This document shows, piece after piece, positions 17,066 to 24,129 of a stretch of DNA of 64,000 bases (the first letter of the stretch is position 1; each line of letters opens with the position of its first letter). Made by a program: the position numbers and the translations under genes. Location: NCBI RefSeq assembly GCF_021596945.1, contig NZ_CP063779.1:4624001-4688000 (forward strand), read 5' to 3'. The notes below the pieces were generated by a model, which was given only the letters and a program-made list of their open reading frames with translations, did no database searches and was not told the DNA's origin. Source of the stretch: Mongoliitalea daihaiensis. GTDB lineage: Bacteria > Bacteroidota > Bacteroidia > Cytophagales > Cyclobacteriaceae.

Positions 17066-18888
17066 GCTTCTACTAATTCCTCCAAAATCTCTACTGTACC
17101 CTTTCCTCCGTCAACCCGGATTTTCATACCCGTTTTAATTTGTGTGGAAGCGGAACCCGTACCTGTCACAGCAGGCAGCCCGTACTCTCTACACACAATC
17201 GCTGCATGGGACATCATTCCTCCAATATCAGTAACAGTAGCTACAATTTTATTGAAGACCGGTGCCCAGCTCGGTGCAGTCACTCGGGTTACAAGAATTT
17301 CTCCTTGCTTCAATTGGTCAAGTTCTGAGGCATCGTTGATGATGCGAGCATACCCTTCTACCAAACCTGGGGATGCTGCCATGCCTTTCATATGACTGGA
17401 TTTTTCGTCTCCGCCTAGCCAAGATTCCACTGCTTCTGTGGTAATGCCCCACAACATGATGGTAAAAGGCTCAGTAACCACTTTTGGAGGATTATTGAAT
17501 GCCGGTTGAGGAGGTGCAGTTGCCAAGGCGTCTACAATTTTCTTTCTTCGGCTAATCTCTTCTTGCAACACGGCAGGCCCTACGGCAGGAACACCTACCG
17601 CCCAACTGTTGCCATAGTCAAACAACACCTGAAGAATTTCCTCTCTACGGAAGTAATACATATCGGATTCCTGTTGCCAGAAGCCTTGCTCCTTCAGCAT
17701 GCGGCTGAGTTCGCGGGTTTTTCTCCAAAACACCCCCATCGCCCAATGCTCAATGTAGAAGTTATGATTCTCTACGTAAGGGAATACTACTCTTGCAAGG
17801 CCTAACTTACCTTCAAAAATTGCTCTTGCTTCATCATCCAAGGATTCAGCGTATTCGGTAGTGATTCGATCACGCTCTGCTTCCAAAGCTTCGGTAGGTC
17901 TATCAATGACTTCGCCTCTCTGCAATTTCTCCACATAATTTTTCAAATAGCCATATGGAATATCCAAATGCTCAATCCAATACTTATCTGAAGAATAAAA
18001 ACCATTCCCTGAGGTATAGTTAAACCAAGGGTGCTTGGCTTTTTCCCATGCCTGCAACCACTGACCGCCGTTTTCTTCTAAGGCGATACAATGCAAGGCT
18101 TCGTTGACATCCTTTTTTTCAAAGCATTTCTCTAAACCAAAGGAGATGGCAAGCTTTGCCAATTTCTTTAGTTCATCATCTGGTCTGAACAAATCTACAT
18201 CGATGCCTTGGACCATTTTTGCTACAGACAGATCCGGGATTCCTGGGAACACTTCCTTGCAGAAACCAAAGAAATCCAAGTAGGCTGCATAGCCGAGATT
18301 TAAAAATTCAAAATGGTATTGCCAGGTTTCGTAGCAAAGAGAAATCAACTTATTGTAATCGTTGATCATCTGAAAGGTAGGATCGAGCCCTACTCCACCT
18401 TTGATTGCCTGTATATCCACCCGATCAGGAAGCGGTTCAAAATGAATGCTTTCCATATCGTCAATGACGCGTTTTACTTTTTTATGCCAGTTTTCCAACA
18501 GCTCATTCCAATTTTGGAAATAATAGCCGGCTCTTTCCATGAATTCAGGAACCCTTCCTTCAATCAATTCAGGGCTGACAGCTACTGGGCTCATGTAGCA
18601 GTAGCCATTATGGATTTTAAAATCAACCCCATTGGCTGGAGGAATCACATAATGCCTGGAATTATATTGGGAAAGACATTTCACAGCAAACTCCACTGTC
18701 ATAGCATCAAATGGCTTGAATACATTCGGCCAATGCTGTGAGTCGCAAAAAAAGAATTTGTCTTCCTCCTGCTCCTTTAATTGCTCTTGAAAAACCAAGA
18801 AATAAGGATACAATTCTTTCCATCCTTCTGACCCTTTGGGAGCTGTATGCTCGTAAGGGCTGATAAATTTTTTCTTCTTGTCGGTCAT
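17062..18888 (-). CDS. PEP-synthase-like aryl phosphotransferase, phospho-histidine subunit
   Basis: A 608-residue protein that ends with the swivelling phospho-histidine domain of PEP-utilising enzymes: TDIGGMMSHAAIVCREYG carries the phosphorylatable His561. The preceding 500 residues are a helical substrate-binding region. The C-terminal PEP-binding barrel of true PEP synthase is missing. Size and build match the 70-kDa subunit of phenylphosphate synthase, whose catalytic histidine is near residue 569, and one half of the CreHI 4-methylphenyl phosphate synthase. It would pass a phosphoryl group from His to the phenolic oxygen. The ATP-grasp partner is encoded just upstream. A split rifampin-phosphotransferase-like enzyme is the alternative. 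Confidence 0.8.
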   Translation of the reverse strand: MTDKKKKFISPYEHTAPKGSEGWKELYPYFLVFQEQLKEQEEDKFFFCDSQHWPNVFKPFDAMTVEFAVKCLSQYNSRHYVIPPANGVDFKIHNGYCYMSPVAVSPELIEGRVPEFMERAGYYFQNWNELLENWHKKVKRVIDDMESIHFEPLPDRVDIQAIKGGVGLDPTFQMINDYNKLISLCYETWQYHFEFLNLGYAAYLDFFGFCKEVFPGIPDLSVAKMVQGIDVDLFRPDDELKKLAKLAISFGLEKCFEKKDVNEALHCIALEENGGQWLQAWEKAKHPWFNYTSGNGFYSSDKYWIEHLDIPYGYLKNYVEKLQRGEVIDRPTEALEAERDRITTEYAESLDDEARAIFEGKLGLARVVFPYVENHNFYIEHWAMGVFWRKTRELSRMLKEQGFWQQESDMYYFRREEILQVLFDYGNSWAVGVPAVGPAVLQEEISRRKKIVDALATAPPQPAFNNPPKVVTEPFTIMLWGITTEAVESWLGGDEKSSHMKGMAASPGLVEGYARIINDASELDQLKQGEILVTRVTAPSWAPVFNKIVATVTDIGGMMSHAAIVCREYGLPAVTGTGSASTQIKTGMKIRVDGGKGTVEILEELVEA

Positions 18889-18914
18889 AATGGTGTATAT
18901 TGTTTGGGGTTATG

Positions 18915-19994
18915 TTATTTTTTTGCACTTAAGGGGTTGATCAGCGAACCTACTAGTCCTTGCATTCCGGACATGTAGTGTTTTTTGGTCTCTGTTTTTT
19001 TATTGGACCAGACGGTTTCCGGGCGACTTTGAAGCAAGGTGAATGCTTCTTCGCCTTCTGCATCTGCGTCCAAAGCCCATTCGATATCCTGTGGACAGCC
19101 GTAATGTTTTTCTATACGTTTGGCGATTTTGCTGATAAAAATCAATTCATCTCGAGTAAGACAGGCTTCAGTCGCTTTCACTGGATCCACTTCAATTTCT
19201 ATCACACGCTTGTTGGCAGGGTCGGGAATCAAGGCTATCTTTTTATCCTGAATAGAGGACTCCACCAATTCAAAAATCACCTTATCCATCAGGTAATTAT
19301 CCGGGGTAACGGTACCTGATACCACACTTTCTCCCAGTCCGTAAGATGCTTCAATAGCAATTTTTGTTCGGTCTCCGTTTGTTGGATTTAGGGTCATCGT
19401 CACCCCCGCAACTCTGGCATTGACCATTTTTTGCACCACCACACTCATATGTATGTCCTCTTCTGGGATATTGTGGTCCTTTCTGTAAGCTATCGCACGG
19501 CTCGTATACAAGGAAGCCCAGCACATTTTGATATGGCTTAACACCTCATCTTCTCCCACTACCCATAAGTAGGTGTCTTGCTGACCTGCAAAGCTGGCAT
19601 CTGGCAAATCCTCCGCCGTAGCTGAAGAGCGGACTGCTACCGGAAGGTCCCCTTCTTTACCATACATTTCACACAAGCTGCGATAACTCGCCAAAATATC
19701 TTCTTGAATGTCCGCAGCAATGGTTTTGTTGAGAATCTGACTCCTAATTTCCCCGGACAACTTATCCAAGGACCCCATATTTTTGGTGTCCAATTTGGCC
19801 AAGGAAGCAAAAAGTCCTTTGGCAGTCATCAAATCCTGGATAAAGGCTACAAACGCATCTGTGGTTACACAGAAACCTTGCGGCACCGGTAGATCTGCTT
19901 GGGACATACTGGCCAAGCTCTTTCCTTTCCCTCCGAGACTTTCTAATTGTTCGGGCTTAGCATCTTTGAAAAACAGGCTGTAAGTGGGTTTCAT
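18915..19994 (-). CDS. PEP-synthase-like aryl phosphotransferase, ATP-binding subunit
   Basis: A 359-residue protein equal to the N-terminal ATP-grasp domain of PEP synthase or pyruvate phosphate dikinase. Signatures are GGKGKSLASM at the N-terminus, VRSSATAEDLPDASFAGQQD (about residues 121-140), and the C-terminal IEWALDADAEG and LLQSRPETVW, where the domain normally ends. It matches the 40-kDa subunit of phenylphosphate synthase in size and presumably uses ATP to phosphorylate the histidine of the 608-residue partner. It is encoded 26 bases upstream of that partner and 18 bases after the first P450. It is not an intact PEP synthase, since the rest of that enzyme is absent here. Confidence 0.82.
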   Translation of the reverse strand: MKPTYSLFFKDAKPEQLESLGGKGKSLASMSQADLPVPQGFCVTTDAFVAFIQDLMTAKGLFASLAKLDTKNMGSLDKLSGEIRSQILNKTIAADIQEDILASYRSLCEMYGKEGDLPVAVRSSATAEDLPDASFAGQQDTYLWVVGEDEVLSHIKMCWASLYTSRAIAYRKDHNIPEEDIHMSVVVQKMVNARVAGVTMTLNPTNGDRTKIAIEASYGLGESVVSGTVTPDNYLMDKVIFELVESSIQDKKIALIPDPANKRVIEIEVDPVKATEACLTRDELIFISKIAKRIEKHYGCPQDIEWALDADAEGEEAFTLLQSRPETVWSNKKTETKKHYMSGMQGLVGSLINPLSAKK

Positions 19995-20012
19995 GTTACT
20001 TAAATTAAAGGT

Positions 20013-21257
20013 TTACCATTGTACCTGTAGTGCTTGTGGCGCTCTAAAGGATGTATTGGGTGCAAATGTGAATGTTTGATTAGGCTTCAATTGAAGACTA
20101 GGAATGCGTGCCGTGAGTTCTTCAAGCACAACTTTAAACTCCAGTTTAGCCAAGGGAGAACCCAAGCAAAAATGGATACCAGAACCGAAAGACAAATGTG
20201 TTCCGGCATTTCCACGGGTGATATCGAAGTTTTCTCCGTTTTCGTACATCGCCTCGTCCCGATTAGCCGAACCCATCACCATCAGAATATCTGCCCCTTC
20301 AGGAATCATCACGCCTCCTACTTCGGTAGCTACTTTACATTTCCTTCTCCAGGATAAAATGGAAGGAGAATATCGCAATACTTCATCCACTGCTTTTGGG
20401 ATGAGCGTTTTATCTTGTTTGATTGCCTCCCAACTTTCGGGATGCACCAGTAATTCACGAATGCCATTTCCAATCAAGGAGGTAGTTGTTTCGTGGCCTG
20501 CAAACAATTGGCTGTAACAAATGGCGGCAATTTCTCGATCTGTAATTTCATGCCCTTCGGACTGCAAAGTCACTAAGTCACCTGGCAAATCATCTTGCAT
20601 TTGATGTTTTCTATCACTGACCAGCTTTTGGCAATAATTCCAGTAACGGATCATATTTTCTGCATGCATCATCTGCGCATCTTCATCCAAATCCCCCCAA
20701 GTAAGGAGTAGTCGACTTTCTGCCCAGCTTTTCACCTGTGCTACATCGCTGTCAGGTACACCTAGTAATTTGAATATTACCAAAGCCGGTAAATCATAAG
20801 CCAATTCAGAAACCATTTCAGCCTGATTTTTACCTGCCTTCAACTCTTCAATCATGCGAATTGCTATTTTCCGGATTTCAGGCTCTAGCTTTTTGATACG
20901 GGCCAAATTAAACGCCATGCTGACAATCCTCCGAATACGGGTATGGTCTGGGGGAATTCTTCCAGAAAGCCCGGATAAGCCTACCAATCCAGCAGAGTCC
21001 ATCAAGGCTTTTGCTTTGGAGGCAATCGGCTTAAATGGGCTTTGTGCATTTTCAGAACTGAATGCCTGCCAATTTCCAAAAATAGCTTTGACATCCTCAT
21101 ACTTAGACACCACATAATAGCCTAACTCCTCACTGAAAAAAATAGGACACTTTTCTCTAACTTCTTGATAAAAAGGAAAAGGATTGGTGAGGTCAAATGG
21201 TTGGTAAGCTGCATTTAATTCCTTGTGATAAGGACATTGCTCGATTCCTGCATTCAT
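20013..21257 (-). CDS. Cytochrome P450, first gene of the operon
   Basis: A 414-residue bacterial P450 with a canonical I-helix AGHETTTSLIG, the ExxR motif EVLRY, and the heme loop LSFGSGIHFCLGSPLAK with Cys364. It heads the 18-gene operon and is followed at once by the two phosphotransferase subunits. That placement suggests it acts on the phosphorylated substrate, as CreJ does. It is clearly distinct from the second P450 (different I-helix and loops), so the two probably do different oxidations, for example side-chain oxidation and ring hydroxylation. No redox partner is fused to it; the ferredoxin pair downstream would serve it. Confidence 0.9.
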   Translation of the reverse strand: MNAGIEQCPYHKELNAAYQPFDLTNPFPFYQEVREKCPIFFSEELGYYVVSKYEDVKAIFGNWQAFSSENAQSPFKPIASKAKALMDSAGLVGLSGLSGRIPPDHTRIRRIVSMAFNLARIKKLEPEIRKIAIRMIEELKAGKNQAEMVSELAYDLPALVIFKLLGVPDSDVAQVKSWAESRLLLTWGDLDEDAQMMHAENMIRYWNYCQKLVSDRKHQMQDDLPGDLVTLQSEGHEITDREIAAICYSQLFAGHETTTSLIGNGIRELLVHPESWEAIKQDKTLIPKAVDEVLRYSPSILSWRRKCKVATEVGGVMIPEGADILMVMGSANRDEAMYENGENFDITRGNAGTHLSFGSGIHFCLGSPLAKLEFKVVLEELTARIPSLQLKPNQTFTFAPNTSFRAPQALQVQW

Positions 21258-21521
21258 GTCGTTTTGGGTTTATGAAGAATTCTCTGCAATATCCCTCGAT
21301 TTCCTGGCTTACATCCATTGATTTTAAAAAATTACTTGTACTTTTATTACATATGGAAAATAAATTAGTTTTTTGCTAAACATAAACACACAACCTATTT
21401 CCAAACATTCTATCGAAAAAAAGTACTAAACCCGTTTATGTAAAGTTTTAACCCATCATACCACAGAAAATCCTGAAAATATCCGTAAAATAACTACTTG
21501 CACTTTTAACCAATATCACCA
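21258..21521 (+). promoter_or_regulatory. Divergent control region with repeated TACTTGYACTTTTA element
   Basis: This 264-base AT-rich region lies between the divergent catabolic operon and the AraC-type regulator gene. It contains two same-direction copies of TACTTG(T/C)ACTTTTA, at 21333-21346 and 21495-21508, differing in one of 14 bases. One lies 76 bases before the operon's first codon and the other 14 bases before the regulator's ATG. They are candidate binding sites for the AraC-type regulator, giving operon control and autoregulation. I did not find a convincing Bacteroidota -7 element in either direction. Confidence 0.45.
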
Positions 21522-22430
21522 ATGAAAAAAATAGATAACTATGTATTGTATGGGGAAACCAAGCAGGAAATCCTTCCAGAGTTTATTCACTGTGAATCCA
21601 TCGACGCACGAAGCAGAAATCATGATTGGGTCATCAAGCCTCATTTACATAATCGCTTGTATCAGTTTGTGATAATCGAAGAAGGCTCCTTTGAATTTAC
21701 TTGCGGTCCCACAGTGCAACATATAGACGAACCTTGCCTGATAGCCATGCCTGCAAATACGCTGCATGGGTATTTATTCACCCCTGATATCAAAGGAATG
21801 GTGCTCACACTTTCAGATGAGTTTGTCGAGGAAATTCTCAACCCACAACCCCATGTATTATTAGAAATCGAAAAGCCGAGGGTAATCTTCAGCAGTTGGA
21901 ACAATGAGCGCTTTGGCCTGATGTCACGGCTTTTCAGAAGAGCTAACAATGAGTTACTAACTGAATATCAAGGGAAGTCTTTGGCCATCAAGTCTTATTT
22001 GTCCATCCTCTTCGTGGAGTTTTACAGAATGATTTTGGAAAACCGACACAACACCTATAAAGTAGTCAATACCAATATCAAGTTTTTCCGCTCATTTATG
22101 ACTCATATCAAACGTTATTATAGTAATCGATTATTTAAAGGCGAAAACGTCGACAAAAAGTTAACCGTAGCATCCTTGGCTGATGCCATGGGAATTTCTA
22201 CCGTCCATCTGAATCGTGTTTGCCAAGCAGTAGCTTCCAAGTCTCCCATGCAGGTCATCCATGAATTTATCCTTAACGAATCCATCCGATACCTAGAGCA
22301 AACAGATTACAGCATTGCAGAAATTAGCTATAAGCTAAAGTTCGAAGACCCAGCTTATTTCTCCCGCTTTTTCAAAAAGTTTACCGGGAAAAGTCCTTCA
22401 GAATTTCGAGATAAAATAGAAGTTGCTTAA
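21522..22430 (+). CDS. AraC-family transcriptional regulator, PobR/HpaA-like
   Basis: A 302-residue regulator. The N-terminal cupin-like effector domain starts NYVLYGETKQEILPEFIHCE and contains NHDWVIKPHLHNRLYQFVII, the pattern seen in AraC-type regulators of 4-hydroxybenzoate and hydroxyphenylacetate genes (PobR/PobC, HpaA). The C-terminal 100 residues hold two helix-turn-helix motifs: VASLADAMGISTVHLNRVC, and then SIAEISYKLKFEDPAYFSRF. It is divergent from the catabolic operon and is the obvious candidate activator. Its inducer, perhaps 4-hydroxybenzoate or protocatechuate, is inferred. Confidence 0.88.
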   Translation: MKKIDNYVLYGETKQEILPEFIHCESIDARSRNHDWVIKPHLHNRLYQFVIIEEGSFEFTCGPTVQHIDEPCLIAMPANTLHGYLFTPDIKGMVLTLSDEFVEEILNPQPHVLLEIEKPRVIFSSWNNERFGLMSRLFRRANNELLTEYQGKSLAIKSYLSILFVEFYRMILENRHNTYKVVNTNIKFFRSFMTHIKRYYSNRLFKGENVDKKLTVASLADAMGISTVHLNRVCQAVASKSPMQVIHEFILNESIRYLEQTDYSIAEISYKLKFEDPAYFSRFFKKFTGKSPSEFRDKIEVA

Positions 22431-22482
22431 GCTAATTTAGAAGCATGCCACATACAATATCATTCAAAGCTATTTAGAAAGT

Positions 22483-23691
22483 CTAAACTGGCAATTGATA
22501 AAAAGGCAGAACCTTGATGGCATACCCGTCCTGCTCAAATTGATCTTCTTGACTGAATGTCACTAATAATGCTTCTTTTTGATCGAAAAAACGCATAGCC
22601 TCCCAAAGACCATCCAACTCTCGTTTGATGTTGTCCATATTTAGTTCCCAGCATACTTGAACCAAAGCCACAAGTCCTTTTCTATCAAAAACAACAAAGT
22701 CACACTCCCCCTTTTCTGAAAAATAATAAATTTCTGAATAACTCCTACGAAAATGGAGGAACACCATGTTCTCAAACCTTCTTCCATCATCTCCTGAAAA
22801 GGATCGTGTATTTGCAGTTACCAATCCTGTATCTATAGCGTATACTTTTTTGGGGTTAACCAATTGCTTGCGTTGAGAATAAGAGAATTTTGGGACAAAA
22901 AAGAATAGCCAACTCTCTTCCAAATAGGAGAAATACTCCATTACAGTACTGGTTGCTTTGATTTCAAGTGTCTTTCTGAGGTTATTTCCTGAAACTGGTT
23001 TAGCAACGTTGGATATGAGATATATCGCTAGATTTTGTAAGGACTTGACATCTCTAACCCTATAGCGAACAGCAATATCCCTTAACAGGATATCGTCCAA
23101 TAACTGATGCAACAATTCCTGTCTTTTGCTTTTCAGGTATTCAGGAAATCCCCCTAAACTCATGTAGTCACGGGTACTTTCAGGAGACTTTTTTAAATCT
23201 TCAAATTGACAGAACTGAGCATATGAAAATGGAAACAACTCCCTAGTGACATGACGCCCAGTCAATTTGGTCCCCAATTCACGACTTAATAAAGAAGCAT
23301 TAGACCCCGTGATCACCAAGTTAGACAGCCCTTGATCCAACTTTTGTCTGACATAGCGCTCCCACCCATTTACCACCTGTATCTCATCAAAAAAGATTGT
23401 TTTGTCATCCAACTCCTCTATCAATATATCAAGCTTTTGAAAATCAGCCAATGCAAATCCATACAAACGAGGATCTTCAAAATTCATATAAAAAGCCTGA
23501 GGAAATTGCTTCATTAATAATTGAACCAGTAAGGTACTTTTTCCACAACGTCTAATACCTGATATGATCAACGCATGGCTTTGAAGGAGCGAATAATCTT
23601 CCAACTCTGTTCGTTCGAGCCCTAACAATTTTTTATTTAAATCGTCTTTTTGGCTTTCAACAACTTCCACAAGTAAATCTTTGGATATCAT
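22483..23691 (-). CDS. AAA-family ATPase with DUF4143-type C-terminus
   Basis: A 402-residue protein from the ATG at 23691; nine extra residues are possible from 23718 but would run into the promoter. The Walker A motif is SGIRRCGKSTLLVQLL, Walker B is KTIFFDEIQVVNGWE, and a sensor stretch NLVITGSNASLLS follows. The C-terminal half has the DUF4143/nuclease-like pattern (IYYFSEKGECDFVVFDRKG). These proteins are widespread single genes with unknown function in prokaryotes. It is convergent with the AraC gene and not linked to the catabolic operon. Confidence 0.85.
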   Translation of the reverse strand: MISKDLLVEVVESQKDDLNKKLLGLERTELEDYSLLQSHALIISGIRRCGKSTLLVQLLMKQFPQAFYMNFEDPRLYGFALADFQKLDILIEELDDKTIFFDEIQVVNGWERYVRQKLDQGLSNLVITGSNASLLSRELGTKLTGRHVTRELFPFSYAQFCQFEDLKKSPESTRDYMSLGGFPEYLKSKRQELLHQLLDDILLRDIAVRYRVRDVKSLQNLAIYLISNVAKPVSGNNLRKTLEIKATSTVMEYFSYLEESWLFFFVPKFSYSQRKQLVNPKKVYAIDTGLVTANTRSFSGDDGRRFENMVFLHFRRSYSEIYYFSEKGECDFVVFDRKGLVALVQVCWELNMDNIKRELDGLWEAMRFFDQKEALLVTFSQEDQFEQDGYAIKVLPFYQLPV

Positions 23692-23707
23692 AAGATGCAG
23701 TTTTAAA

Positions 23708-23781
23708 CAAAAATACAAAAATTATGTTTAGCAAACAACGTTTTTATTGTTTACTAAACAACACTATTGTCGTTTGCTAAA
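23708..23781 (-). promoter_or_regulatory. Promoter with three operator-like palindromes before the AAA ATPase gene
   Basis: Three related palindromic elements lie in 60 bases: TGTTTAGCAAACA (23725-23737), TGTTTACTAAACA (23748-23760, a perfect palindrome around its centre) and CGTTTGCTAAA (23771-23781). On the minus strand a Bacteroidota-type -7 element TATTTTTG (23715-23708) lies 16 bases ahead of the ATG, and a TTG at 23738-23736 sits 20 bases upstream at the -33 position, overlapping the first palindrome. This looks like a repressor-controlled promoter. The regulator is unknown. Confidence 0.5.
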
Positions 23782-24129
23782 AAACAAAATTGGCAAACAC
23801 AAAATTATAACTAAACCTTAACCTTGTATTTGCCGATATCTTTTAAATAAACTGGTTTGTACAAACTGGTTTTACATGAACCTGACAGTTGATTTAAGAT
23901 TTTCTCAAGGCTTGAATGGCGGTATAAATTAATTCTGTGCGCTCTTTTTTGATTAAAGTAGCCTTATCTGTAACGTCAATTCTCTTTTTCAATACCTAAC
24001 TCCCAATCAGTCAATCGTCTTAACGGTAAGCATATCCTTGATTAGCCTTAATACTTCCTATGAAAAACCCTCATTTTTAGCTATTTTAGCCAACGATCAA
24101 ATAAAAATTAGAACTAAAATCTGAAACCT
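23782..24129. other. Non-coding spacer before the GH97 gene
   Basis: About 350 bases with no gene that I can support on either strand. It should hold the promoter of the GH97 gene, but I see no clear element. No hairpin, repeat or RNA gene was recognised. Confidence 0.6.

Noticed and set aside
17062-19994. A frameshifted PEP synthase or a plain rifampin phosphotransferase
   Set aside because: The two parts are separated by a proper stop, a 26-base gap and a new ATG, and the PEP-binding barrel is absent. The operon with P450s, HD hydrolases and pca genes fits aryl phosphorylation better than drug resistance, though sequence alone does not exclude a related phosphotransferase.
4366-21257. Catechol-branch (cat) or benzoate pathway
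   Set aside because: The ring-cleaving enzyme has separate alpha and beta subunits with PcaGH features, and a PcaC decarboxylase is present. No catechol dioxygenase, benzoate dioxygenase or muconolactone isomerase is seen.
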